From: Liolophura sinensis
Taxonomy: Eukaryota; Mollusca; Polyplacophora; Chitonida; Chitonidae
Assembly (NCBI RefSeq): GCF_032854445.1
Contig: NC_088295.1
Location: 53,361,249-53,425,248 of the forward strand
Direction of reading: 5' to 3'
Length of the DNA stretch: 64,000 nt
Of the stretch, positions 42,701 to 49,770 are shown piece by piece; the stretch's first letter is position 1, and every line of letters starts with the position of its first letter. The notes beneath the pieces are model-generated. The model searched no databases, was not told the origin of the DNA, and worked only from the letters and a program-made list of their open reading frames with translations. Both the position numbers and the translations under genes were made by a program.

Positions 42701-44671
42701 AGTTTTTTTTTCAGAGGAATTTATACATACAATTATGCTGAGAATGATGCTAAACTGATTTGTTTGTGTCACAAAAGATGCAAGATTCCTAAAATTATGC
42801 CAGTTGTTTCTCTACACCCCAGTTCTCTCAGGATGTTTCAAAATGTTGGTTACAAAAGCAGCAGAAAAGGACGAATCAAGGTACGGGTGAATCACATCTC
42901 ATTTACATGAGACAAACAAGAGTCAAGGTGATCACAACAAATTTGTTTCAAATGTATAAAAGAATACCAGCAGCACTGTGGTGGGTATAGCCTCTGAGGC
43001 GAATCTTCATGGTTGTCAATGATTGGAATGTGGTTACCGTGACAACCGCACAAGTGCACAAATGTGTCCATCCAAAATTACAACTTTATGTGGAAAGCAC
43101 TTGGAGTTGTAGCCCGCACATGAAATCCTTCCTATTTATATGGCATATATAAGGAAAAATCCGGTTACCAAGACAACCACGGAAATGGATAAATGTGAGT
43201 TGTAACACATCGTCATCTGTGTATCTATGTATCCACAAATAATTAAAACTGTGCGTGGAAAACAGTTGAAATTTTAGCTCAGATACAAAATCATATCTAT
43301 TTATATACATGTAGTATATAAAAGTAAAATGGCTACCTTGTTACCATGACAGCCACGAAAATTGACAAATGTGAGTCATAACACATTGTCATCTATGTAT
43401 CTTTGTATCCACCAAAACGTAAACTCGCTGCAGAAAACAAATGAAGATATACATGTAGCCTGAATGAGAATACATTCGGATACACAGACAGAAAAAATGG
43501 GTGGGGCTCATTATAAAAAAGGTTTGAAAATAAATTAAATACAATTTCATTTCCAATACATAATTACCCCCCTCTATGAACTGTTTAGCAGTCAGTGGCA
43601 GTACAAAAACATAAGTTTGTGAAAAATCACATGAAATTTCACACGCTTTTTTCAACAACTTTGTAAAGCACAGTGATTAGTTGATGAAATTATTTTCACA
43701 CAGATCAGACCCTACCTGAGTAGTATGACACAGACAGCTGCATGAAGAACCACATTGACCAGGTGATACCCTATCGGCTCCAGCTCATGGAAAGCATAGT
43801 TCAGGCGGAATGTCAGCACACACAGAGGGCGATATGATTTGTGACTCTTCTCCTGAAACAATGTAGAAATAATAAATTTATATGTTAACCATGCTTCCCC
43901 TGAAACTGTTTAACAGAGCTTGAATATTAATGTTAGCCTATATAAATGTGAATATGACAGTCATAAGCAGACTTTATGTAAGCTACCCAGAAAAACATGT
44001 ATACTTATTCTATGTTTCTGAGAAAGTTAGGAAATTGAAACCCAAGAAAATTTTGAAGGTTGTTTGTTTGAATGAGGTTAACGTAGCCTTCCACACTATT
44101 TTGTACCTATCTCCTTGCAGCAGACCAGACCCAGTGCTGACATATTTACTGTGCAGCCTTACTGGACTGCTAAGCCCATGATACCAAGCCGACCAGTTCC
44201 CTACCTCACCAAGCAAGGTAGTACTAAGATTACCGATGTTAAGGTCTTGAGTATGACCTGATTGTTCCAAATATGAGGCAGATGTTACTGCAGCCAGTAT
44301 AAAAACAAATCTTCCAGTAAAAAAATTATTCAAATAAAAAAAATTTTCAAGTACAAACATTTTTCAAGTAAAAAAAATCTTTCAAGTAAAATAAATTTTC
44401 AAGTAAAAAAAACTTATAACTTATAAACTGCACTTAACATATGCACTTAACTTAACATAATGCTTATTCATATTCTCATATTTACTTTTTGCATCGGCGT
44501 TCCCCAAAAATCATTCCAAAACAAGTTTGTGACAGGGACATGTGGACGTAGATCCTTATTCTCCACCACAGCAGACATGTCATCAAAGACAAACCCACAG
44601 TCCAAGGAGTTGTAGTAACATACAGCCACGGACAAGCAGAGGGCCGCAGCATACAGATTGAATCGTTCCAT
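23688..44671 (-). CDS. TMTC3: TMTC3: transmembrane and TPR protein O-mannosyltransferase, complete gene
   Basis: Twenty coding exons join in phase to 2577 nt, 858 residues plus stop; human TMTC3 is about 914. The family transfers mannose from dolichol-phosphate mannose to cadherin domains in the ER. Seen: an N-terminal membrane half with an acidic pair in FVFDD (residues 27-31), as expected for a GT-C glycosyltransferase; [54 protein letters not shown] with [11 protein letters not shown] (the DUF1736 region); [20 protein letters not shown]; then TPR repeats from about residue 430 to 830, and a Ser/Lys-rich tail. The segments match TMTC3 better than TMTC1, 2 or 4. The start is supported by an in-frame TGA seven codons upstream and the context CAACAATGG. 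Exons: 44486-44671, 43716-43852, 42388-42469, 41336-41435, 40294-40409, 37225-37397, 36386-36638, 34444-34595, 33253-33336, 32633-32770, 31361-31485, 30172-30275, 28495-28577, 26907-26979, 26582-26668, 26311-26384, 25764-25884, 25441-25545, 24458-24541, 23688-23987. Confidence 0.96.
24458..24541 (-). CDS. TMTC3: TMTC3 exon 19 (TPR)
   Basis: Residues about 732-759: [20 protein letters not shown] then KDLAAAEK. Acceptor TTTCAG, donor GTGGGT. Confidence 0.91.
24689..24725. repeat. (TA)n microsatellite
   Basis: About 18 TA units in TMTC3 intron 18, just beside exon 19. Confidence 0.95.
25083..25272 (-). mobile_element. diverged SINE A, minus
   Basis: TAGACTGGTGTTTTATAATA, CATTTCACTT, TTTTGGTGGGAGG and AGCATGAGCTGGGCTTGA follow the family order, with many changes. 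TMTC3 intron 18. Confidence 0.65.
25441..25545 (-). CDS. TMTC3: TMTC3 exon 18 (TPR)
   Basis: Residues about 697-731: [20 protein letters not shown] then [11 protein letters not shown]. Acceptor ACACAG. The donor GTTTGT is a weaker 5' splice site than those of the other exons. Confidence 0.91.
25764..25884 (-). CDS. TMTC3: TMTC3 exon 17 (TPR)
   Basis: Residues about 656-696: [20 protein letters not shown] then [17 protein letters not shown]. Acceptor TATCAG, donor GTATTT. Confidence 0.92.
26311..26384 (-). CDS. TMTC3: TMTC3 exon 16 (TPR)
   Basis: Residues about 632-656: [20 protein letters not shown] then VAYER, matching the LFNSAIVMQESG-KLRPEA block of TMTC3. Acceptor TCATAG, donor GTAACC. 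Confidence 0.91.
26582..26668 (-). CDS. TMTC3: TMTC3 exon 15 (TPR)
   Basis: Residues about 603-631: [20 protein letters not shown] then ALMHEPEHE. Acceptor CTATAG, donor GTAAGG. Confidence 0.91.
26907..26979 (-). CDS. TMTC3: TMTC3 exon 14 (TPR)
   Basis: Residues about 578-602: [20 protein letters not shown] then VHYN. Acceptor TCCCAG, donor GTAAGA. Confidence 0.9.
27045..27250 (-). mobile_element. old SINE A-like remnant, minus
   Basis: CTTTTATGCCAAACTGAAGA with CATTTCACTT and a GATTTGAACACTCGC block keep the family order but are strongly diverged. TMTC3 intron 13. Confidence 0.35.
28001..28244 (+). mobile_element. 5'-truncated SINE A with target duplication, plus
   Basis: The body 28017-28228 starts at GCCTCTCACCAATGCAGTTG and ends in (AAAT)n. 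A 16-bp duplication with one mismatch, TACTGTGGCGTGGATA, is at 28001-28016 and 28229-28244. It was therefore inserted already truncated. Confidence 0.88.
28495..28577 (-). CDS. TMTC3: TMTC3 exon 13 (TPR)
   Basis: Residues about 551-578: [20 protein letters not shown] then DILLKLGR. Acceptor TCTCAG, donor GTAAGA. Confidence 0.92.
28709..28978 (-). mobile_element. SINE A, minus
   Basis: Full-length order from TTATTTATTTATTTGATTGG to AGCCACGGAGGCCCC. TMTC3 intron 12; part of the inverted duplication. Confidence 0.9.
29560..29682 (+). mobile_element. SINE A 3' fragment, plus
   Basis: TCTGTGGATGGTGGTGGATT, CTCCCACCATAATGCTGGCC and an ATAACTAAATAAAT tail. It is the inverted partner of the SINE at 28709-28978. 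Confidence 0.8.
30172..30275 (-). CDS. TMTC3: TMTC3 exon 12 (TPR)
   Basis: Residues about 516-550: [20 protein letters not shown] and SRLLEADQ. Acceptor TTTTAG, donor GTAATG. Confidence 0.92.
30532..30822. repeat. 12-bp minisatellite, about 24 copies
   Basis: GGCTAGTGTGAG and GGCTAGTGTGTG units in TMTC3 intron 11. Both strands are open because the unit divides by three. Confidence 0.95.
31361..31485 (-). CDS. TMTC3: TMTC3 exon 11 (TPR)
   Basis: Residues about 474-516: [20 protein letters not shown] and [15 protein letters not shown]. Acceptor GTTCAG, donor GTATGT. Confidence 0.93.
31668..31755 (-). mobile_element. SINE A 3' fragment, minus
   Basis: TTTATTTATTTATTTGAGTA, then AACTCAAGAACATTTCAGCT and CAGTATTCTGGTG. 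It runs straight into the 76-bp array. Confidence 0.65.
31755..32450. repeat. 76-bp tandem repeat split by a SINE
   Basis: Units of GTTACTATAACACTTCTGCC, AGAGCA-CATGGCCAAAACA and TAAAGTAGCCACAAAG. Five to six copies before 32182 and about 1.3 after 32356. TMTC3 intron 10. Confidence 0.92.
32171..32367 (-). mobile_element. internally deleted SINE A in the 76-bp array
   Basis: Body 32183-32355, with the target duplication CAAAATAAAGTA at 32171-32182 and 32356-32367. It lacks the usual TTGATTGGTGTTTTACGCC segment and part of the body, so it is a shortened copy. Confidence 0.88.
32633..32770 (-). CDS. TMTC3: TMTC3 exon 10 (first TPR)
   Basis: Residues about 428-474, with [17 protein letters not shown] and a TPR helix pair. 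Acceptor TCTAG, donor GTATGT, which splits a Gln codon. Confidence 0.93.
33253..33336 (-). CDS. TMTC3: TMTC3 exon 9 (last membrane helix)
   Basis: Residues about 400-428: [20 protein letters not shown] and RNKDW, the last membrane helix before the lumenal TPR region. Acceptor TTGCAG after a GTT repeat, donor GTAAGT. Confidence 0.9.
33626..33857 (+). mobile_element. SINE C, 5' truncated, plus
   Basis: CCTGGGTCGGGTCATATCAA to AAATCCCAAGCATCCATTC. Similar in order to 517-780. TMTC3 intron 8. Confidence 0.7.
33866..34250 (+). mobile_element. SINE A, plus, split by SINE C
   Basis: SINE A sequence at 33866-33960 (CATGCTGGCTTCCTCTCTGG and onwards) continues at about 34184-34250 (GTGAAATATTCCTAAGTACG, AACACCAATGAAATAAATAG). 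A minus SINE C lies between, and TGTATATG is repeated at the junctions. Confidence 0.65.
33968..34170 (-). mobile_element. SINE C, minus, nested in SINE A
   Basis: GGATGAATGCTTGGGATTTA to CACCCAGTCACATTATACCA. The order is the reverse complement of the copy at 33626-33857, with which it forms an inverted pair 110 bp apart. Confidence 0.7.
34444..34595 (-). CDS. TMTC3: TMTC3 exon 8
   Basis: Residues about 350-400: [39 protein letters not shown]. Nearly identical in pattern to vertebrate TMTC3. Acceptor TTACAG, donor GTAAGG. Confidence 0.95.
35650..35905 (+). mobile_element. SINE A, nearly full length, plus
   Basis: GGGGCCTCCGTGGCTCAGTT at the 5' end with the A box and CAACCTGCGGATAGC inside, ending ACACCAATCAAATCAATCAA. 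TMTC3 intron 7. Confidence 0.92.
36386..36638 (-). CDS. TMTC3: TMTC3 exon 7 (DUF1736 core)
   Basis: Residues about 265-349, with [37 protein letters not shown] and WTMGTIPLI. This is the core of the domain annotated DUF1736 in TMTC proteins. Acceptor GACAG, donor GTAAGA. Confidence 0.95.
37225..37397 (-). CDS. TMTC3: TMTC3 exon 6
   Basis: Residues about 208-265: the loop [20 protein letters not shown], then a membrane helix and GAQLPIFTR. The loop is less conserved than its flanks. Acceptor TTTCAG, donor GTATTG. Confidence 0.92.
37728..37806 (-). mobile_element. SINE A 3' fragment, minus
   Basis: TTTATTTATTTGACTGATGG, TTAATGCCGTACTT, then a diverged body. TMTC3 intron 5. Confidence 0.5.
37915..38655. 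repeat. 37-bp minisatellite, about 20 copies
   Basis: Units of CCCCACAAGAGTCGTCAACT and GCTTATTGTCGCCATGG. The period of 37 cycles through all three frames, giving several overlapping spurious reading frames. TMTC3 intron 5. Confidence 0.95.
38660..40290. other. TMTC3 intron 5, remaining part
   Basis: A plus-strand open frame at 39250-39540 (96 codons) has no recognised domain and I do not call it a gene. The rest is AT-rich with nothing recognised. Confidence 0.4.
40294..40409 (-). CDS. TMTC3: TMTC3 exon 5
   Basis: Residues about 169-207, with [20 protein letters not shown], a signature of the family. Acceptor GTTTAG, donor GTACTG. Confidence 0.93.
40459..40754 (-). mobile_element. SINE A, full length with target duplication, minus
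   Basis: Body 40471-40742. An exact 12-bp duplication GAACACAATATG is at 40459-40470 and 40743-40754. TMTC3 intron 4. Confidence 0.95.
41018..41275 (-). mobile_element. SINE A, minus
   Basis: ATTTATTTCTTTAGTTGACA to CGGTCACAGAGGCCC with the usual interior order, moderately diverged. It ends about 60 nt from the donor of TMTC3 exon 4. Confidence 0.85.
41336..41435 (-). CDS. TMTC3: TMTC3 exon 4
   Basis: Residues about 136-169, [20 protein letters not shown] and onwards, completing [13 protein letters not shown]. Acceptor GCTCAG, donor GTGAGT. Confidence 0.93.
42388..42469 (-). CDS. TMTC3: TMTC3 exon 3
   Basis: Residues about 108-135, with [19 protein letters not shown]. The HPIHTEAV motif is split across the intron. 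Acceptor TTTCAG, donor GTGAGT. Confidence 0.93.
42995..43445. repeat. diverged tandem repeat of roughly 140-180 bp, about 3 copies
   Basis: The blocks GGTTACCGTGACAACCGCAC (43030s), GGTTACCAAGACAACCACGG (43160s) and TTGTTACCATGACAGCCACG (43340s) are each followed by an AAATGTGAG-like and a TGTGTATC-like stretch. TMTC3 intron 2. Confidence 0.65.
43716..43852 (-). CDS. TMTC3: TMTC3 exon 2
   Basis: Residues about 63-108, starting [20 protein letters not shown], the most conserved block of the TMTC family, followed by a membrane helix ([17 protein letters not shown]). Acceptor TTTCAG, donor GTAGGG. Confidence 0.94.
44486..44671 (-). CDS. TMTC3: TMTC3 exon 1
   Basis: Residues 1-62, beginning [13 protein letters not shown]. 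It holds the first membrane helix and the lumenal [17 protein letters not shown] loop, with the acidic pair at residues 30-31, then [10 protein letters not shown]. Donor GTAAAT. The ATG is at 44671-44669. Confidence 0.95.
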
Positions 44672-44689
44672 TGTTGAAAGTGCTCTGAT

Positions 44690-44695
44690 TCACAT
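44690..44695 (-). promoter_or_regulatory. minimal start-stop uORF (ATG-TGA) before TMTC3
   Basis: On the minus strand ATGTGA sits 18 nt before the TMTC3 ATG and in the same frame, with A at -3. It would be an AUG immediately followed by UGA in the 5' leader, if the leader is contiguous here. Confidence 0.5.
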
Positions 44696-44989
44696 GTTGC
44701 TTCTTATCACAACTGCATTATCTTCATGGCTCTCTAATCTACAAATAAAATGCATTTTTTTTTTTCAAATAAATTAAACTAAATACGACATTTGTTTTAC
44801 TTTGCCTTGGTTGAAAATTTTAAAGCACCTTGCAAAAACAAATAGGCAGGCAATGTGGGAGTAATTGATGTCATGTAAGGTGTAGTTTTCAGCAACAAAT
44901 TAATTTCTGCAATTCTGACATCTGTAAAAAATAAATTCCCTAATTCATGTAAAGAATGTTCCTCTCAATCTCTCCTCAAATTACATGCC

Positions 44990-45027
44990 ACGGAAGTCTC
45001 ATGTGGTTCTGCGCATACGCTTGCGCA
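44990..45027 (-). promoter_or_regulatory. candidate TMTC3 promoter elements (ETS-like and NRF1-like)
   Basis: A near-palindromic TGCGCATACGCTTGCGCA lies at 45010-45027, close to the NRF1 consensus, with an ACGGAAGT ETS-like core at 44990-44997. They are about 320-355 nt upstream of the TMTC3 start codon. No TATA box was noticed. Such pairs are typical of TATA-less housekeeping promoters in animals; use here is inferred. Confidence 0.35.
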
Positions 45028-45464
45028 TATACCAGAAGAAGAGGGAATTCAAACTCTAGGCGCCCATGAGAGTTGGGCAAACCCAACATGTTTTTAGTCA
45101 AAAAAATGGACACACCACTTTCACTTTAGACTTAGTCGTTCTCCGTAAAGTCTTTGGAGAGTTTTCATGGTGGAAGACATGGACATGTGTCAAATGGTTT
45201 ATTTAAATGACACACATATTAGCCATTTCTAAAGCACTATGCTATTCTTCCAAGTTCTGGTTTATGTATAAGCACTATTGTGCAAAACTAGCATAAATTG
45301 GGCGACCTGAGGCCAGTGATGCTTGATTCTTAGTTTCTCGGTTTCCAGTATCATTACTTTGACTGTCTGTTATGATAAGCTCTAGTTTTTGTGTGCGAAA
45401 GTCAAGTGGGAAACTATAAATCTAGTGTAATTGTCCTTACATATCATTTAGATTTAGAGTTAAC

Positions 45465-46206
45465 TGCGGAATGTAACTCTCATGTCGAGTAACATGAAGT
45501 GTTGGGAGAGTTACAGAGAGAAATTGCTTCTAATGTGTCAGCTTGACAGCAAAGAACATTTATCTCATCTTCACACACGCATTAAAACTTCCCTTGTGTA
45601 AATCAATGTCAAACGAGTGGTCCTCATAATCAACTAACCTGTTCTGAGTCTGGCCGAACGGTCCATGACAACCGTACTAATTCACATTTTCATATACTAC
45701 ACCCACCGTGGCCATGAGCCGTCTATCACCATTTTGATCACTTGCGAGAACAAATGAGACGAAAGCCTTTAGCGCCATCTGAGGTCAGGGGAAGGGAACC
45801 AGCCAAATGGGTTGCTAGATTTGCCTTGTGTTACTAATGACTGCCAATGGTATTATATCCCTTGAACAACCATATTTTAGCTGCGCTCACTTTGAACATG
45901 TGATCGGTATGAAAGGCTATCAGGATGAGATGGCAGCCGCAGAGGGTGTTTTGACAGAAAAGGTATTTATTTTGTGAATTTTTGCGGTTGTCATGAACAG
46001 GTTTTGATTCAGCGAGACTCAGAACAGATTACTAGTAGATGATTATGGGGACCACTCGGCTGACATTGATTTACGCTAGGGAGTTTTAATGCGTATGTGA
46101 AGATGGGATAAATGTTCCATACTGTTGATCCAACACATTAGAAACAGTTTCTCTCTGTAACTCTTCCAACATTTCCTGTTGCTCAATGGGAGACTTACAT
46201 TCGGCA
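45465..46206. repeat. inverted duplication, arms about 250-275 bp
   Basis: Left arm 45465-45715 and right arm 45930-46206 match in opposite orientation at roughly 75-80% by eye. Shared blocks are AGTTACAGAGAGAAA, TTCTAATGTGT, GCATTAAAAC, TAAATCAATGTC, GTTCTGAGTCT and CATGACAACCG. The spacer is about 215 bp. Each arm has an ATGGC start codon at its inner edge. Confidence 0.85.
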
Positions 46207-47184
46207 ACCAGATTTAGAGTGTAAGAATGTGCTCATTGTAACAGCAAAAGATTGTAAGACACATCCAATTTTCTGAACTAAAAACCGTTTTCTTTACCAC
46301 ATGAGCAACAAAACCGTTTCAGGTAGAGACTCAGTGCGATCATAGATTAAGCGTGAATAAGTTATGTTGTTGTTGCCCTGCTGAACTGTTTCAACTTGCA
46401 CTTGCAGTTCCAAGGCAATCATTATAATTATTGAAACAAATTACTCAGACAGATACGAAATGCTGTGTTTCGGGTGCTGAAATACATGAGTTGAATCAGA
46501 ATATTCCAGTTTACATACTTTTTCCTCTCAGTTGTGTGGGTATTTTAAAAGTTGTTTCACCTGTCGCCATGTCATACTGGGGCGGTTGTCTAAAAATCTC
46601 GATTAGATGGAATAAAAACGAACATGGACTTTCTGTACGTGTGGCATTTGAAAAGTTTATTGATTCTAAATAAAAGCTTAAAACCATGCAATCTTGTTTC
46701 GGAAATGAACTTAACCAGTCAGAATCACATTCATCCCTTCAAGTATTATTTATCAAATAAACTGTTATTAATATCTTGTTACTATCACATGAGCTCGATC
46801 TACCCGCAGTCTCTCTACGCAACTGTTGGTTACAACAGTACTTATCACCTTACATCCACGCTGGGACCGCTCCACGCTGAGACTGCTCCGCCTTGGGACT
46901 GGTTGTGGCCAACATCAAACTAAAATACATTAAACGTTGCCGTTATCTGGGACTATTATACACTTAAACACCTTGACAGTGGGAGCAGCCTTTTATAGGG
47001 TGACAGTCTCAAATAATAGTTCCCAGCCTTTATGCAATAAATTTTGCGTCAACAAGTGAACAATCGTTGATAAGTCATTAATTACATATTCAACTTTGCA
47101 GTTGCTTCTGTTATGTATGAAATATATACCGCTAGAAAGCAAATCTCTAAAACCTAACTGGGTCAAGTTTCTAAAAGTATAATA
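46207..47184. other. intergenic sequence
   Basis: No gene recognised. A degenerate piece of the 53-bp satellite family lies at 46855-46925 (CCACGCTGGGACCG, GGGACTGGTTGTGGCCAAC). Confidence 0.45.
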
Positions 47185-47235
47185 TACCGCTGAGGTCTCT
47201 TCAAGCTGGGGCTGGTCGTTCTTATAGCCTACCTA

Positions 47236-48854
47236 CAGTCATGGAAAAAATTATTAGACCACTCATATTTTCTTTGGTTTCTTGTTCATTTTAATGCCTG
47301 GCAACCCTAAAGGTGTATTAACCGAAGATTACAATGAATACGACAAAAATCCAGCTGATTCCATAATACTTTGTCGTATTTGATATGCTTTAAGGTCAGT
47401 TGTATTCCTAGGGTGTATGCGAGGCAATTTCATGCTTTCCATTTACATGCAGACTTACATAAAGAGTGGTTTCCTGTTTACATGTAGGCTTACATAAATA
47501 GGGGTCTCTTGTTTTTATATTAAGACGCAGCACAACTCGGTAGTTGTCAGCTCTCATAATGCCTAAAACGAAAGAATTATGTGGAGCCAGAAAGGCAGCC
47601 ATCTTGGCACAGCTGGATACTGGATTGAGCGAGCGACAAGTGGCCAAAAAACTGAAGATCTCTAAGACAACAGTTCATTACACCAAGAAAAAGCGAGCCG
47701 AACATGGTACTACAAAACTGCTAGCTGGTCGAGGCAGGAAACGTCTTTCTACCCCACGAGATGACCGAGCACTCATCCGGTCCTGTATCAAGAATCGTCG
47801 TCAGAGACCTTAGAAATGAGTGGGCATTGTCAACAAATGTGACTTGTTCAGCAAGAACAGTTCGAAACCGACTTCTTGAAGCTGGTCTAAAGTCGCACAG
47901 GGCACGGAAGAAGCCTTTCATCAATGAGAGGCAGCGGAAGGCCCGCTTGCGTTTTGCGAGGGATCACAAGAATTGGACTGTTGATGATTGGGCTAAAGTT
48001 CTCTTCAGTGATGAATCCAATTTTGAGTTGATGCCTACTCCAGCCAACTTACTGGTTAGGAGGAAGCTCCTACTGTAAAGCATGGGGGTGGATCAGTGAT
48101 GAGCTGGGGTTGTTTCAGTATGGGTGGAACAGAACAGATGCAGTTGTGTGAAGGGAGAATGAACCAAGTCACATACAGAGCTACTGTTGAAAACAGTCTT
48201 CTTCCATCAGCTGCTAAACCCTTTCCTGGCTCGAATGACTGGATTTTCCAACAAGACAATGCCCCTTGCCACACGGCAAGGTCAGTTAAAACCTGGATAG
48301 AGAACCGGAACATTCGAACCATGAATTGGCCTGCTCAGTCACCTGATCTGAATCCAAATGAAAACCTGTGGAATATTATCAAGTTCAAAATGGAGAACCA
48401 CAAGCCCAAAAACAAAGCAAATTTGTTCGAATTTTTGCAACAGGAATGGGCTGCTGTGACCGCAGGGCAGTGTAACAAACTGGTGGAGAGCATGCCAAGG
48501 CGCATGGCTGCAGTCATCAAAAACAATGGGCATGCAATCAAGTACTAACTCCCGTGTGAGACTGAGAGTCATGTGACTACGTGACTAGGAGACAGGAGAA
48601 AAAATGAAATGCCAAAATGTTTTTGAGAATACAGTTGCCACATCTACAGATGTATGAACTTAAGTGATTTTGGTCATTGTCAAGAAAGTCATAGAGAACT
48701 GATAGATATCACCTCTTAAATAAAACCCTTATGAACTATTTCTGTTTTCATCACTTTCTTTGCCCAAACAAATGTTCCTTCAGTTGTGCAAGGTTTTAAA
48801 ATGAACAAGAAATGGGAGAAAGCAAGGGTGGTCTAATAATTTTTTCCGTGACTG
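47236..48854 (+). mobile_element. Tc1-type DNA transposon, 1619 bp
   Basis: Terminal inverted repeats of about 59 bp (47236-47294 and 48796-48854) begin CAGTCATGGAAAAAATTATT and CAGTCACGGAAAAAATTATT. The element is flanked by the TA duplication (47234-47235 and 48855-48856), as expected for Tc1/mariner. It contains a broken DD34E transposase and sits inside a degenerate copy of the 53-bp satellite family. Confidence 0.95.
47544..48548 (+). pseudogene. Tc1-like DD34E transposase, frameshifted
   Basis: Three segments: 47544 to about 47800 (helix-turn-helix DNA-binding part, SERQVAKKLKISKTTVHYT), about 47800-48055 in the next frame (RTVRNRLLEAGLKSHRARKK and FSDESNF with the first catalytic Asp) and about 48060-48548 back in the first frame (HGGGSVMSWGCFS; QQDNAPCHTA with the second Asp; SPDLNPNENLW with the Glu). 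Thirty-four residues separate the second Asp from the Glu, the Tc1 spacing. The two frame changes compensate, and the second coincides with a missing stretch before HGGGS where relatives have about a dozen residues. The catalytic residues survive but the frame does not, so it is inactive as it stands. The cut-and-paste function is known for the family. Confidence 0.93.
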
Positions 48855-48990
48855 TAGATGCTACAAAATCATCTCTACGTGGAGAATTAATAACGTGATT
48901 TCTTATATAAATACTACTGAATCACCCACGCTGAGGCGGATCGTTTTTATAGGCTTTTAACCACCTTCGCTCGAGGACTGGTCATTCTAA

Positions 48991-49687
48991 CCTCTTATTT
49001 CATGAAATAAATAATTTTGAATAATTAGGTATATTGGTACTTTTATTCAAATTAACGTTTTATGTTTGGGTCAAATATTCCAACAGCTTCCACATCATCT
49101 TTATGGAACTTGGTGGGAATGATAAACGAGATTTGGGAATGTAAGCCTACTCATTTTTGAATGATTTGTATTAATAGATCGCTGTTACGAAGTAAGTTTT
49201 TTGTTTGGGTCAGCTCTTGTCGAAGTTTTCACGATATATGATATTAAAAACTAAATTAAAAAAAAAGGTGTCGAGAAATTGTTAAGTATGACGTTAAACC
49301 CTGATAGTCCATGGGCCAAGGCCCGAAATTTCACATACTGGTACCACCCGGGACGACCAAATCTCCTTGCTATTTTTAAGTCGGTGCGTGTCTTTAGTTC
49401 ATGTTTTGATATGATAGCCCTCGCAGATGGGTAGTTTTGTATGGATTATGCCCCTTTCAATACAGTTCAACGTGCTAACTCATATATTGCCAACACTACC
49501 GTAACAATACTATTTGAAACCCAACCAACTCAGGAACAGAGTGTAGACCTTTGTTAAACGTTCGCTGTGGCATCATGATGTTGTCTGAGGAGTTGATTAT
49601 TTTTCAAGAACCCACACTTGGGAGTCAGTGGTTTGAGCGATGAAGAGTGATTTGTACCCCCTGAAAGCGTCTTTGCCTGGTGTACGG
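48991..49687. other. intergenic sequence with a SINE B tail remnant
   Basis: AATTGTTAAGTATGACGTTA followed by AACCCTGATAG at about 49270-49305 matches the SINE B 3' end. Nothing else was recognised. Confidence 0.4.
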
Positions 49688-49770
49688 TAGAGCGGGATTT
49701 GAACCCACGAACACATGACTTTAAAACATTCCAATATCCGACTGAGCTGTTCGTGAAGACCGTACATTCA
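49688..49770 (-). mobile_element. tRNA-like sequence, probably a SINE head
   Basis: On the minus strand it has AACAGCTCAGTCGG (A-box-like) and GTGGGTTCAAATCCCGC (B box). The acceptor ends do not pair, so it is not a functional tRNA gene. It does not belong to families A to C. Confidence 0.5.

Larger units (their letters stand above)
47185..48990. repeat. degenerate 53-bp satellite family copies on both sides of the Tc1 element
   Basis: Left flank 47185-47235 (GGGGCTGGTCGTTCTTATAG) and right flank 48857-48990 (ACTGAATCACCCACGCTGAG; GGACTGGTCATTCTAACC) read as one interrupted array. Confidence 0.7.

Noticed and set aside
44010-44360. 116-codon minus-strand frame in TMTC3 intron 1
   Set aside because: It lies between two confirmed TMTC3 exons, has no splice sites that keep the TMTC3 frame, and no recognised domain.
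49688-49770. tRNA gene on the minus strand
   Set aside because: The A and B boxes are present but the acceptor stem does not pair. It is better read as the head of a SINE.
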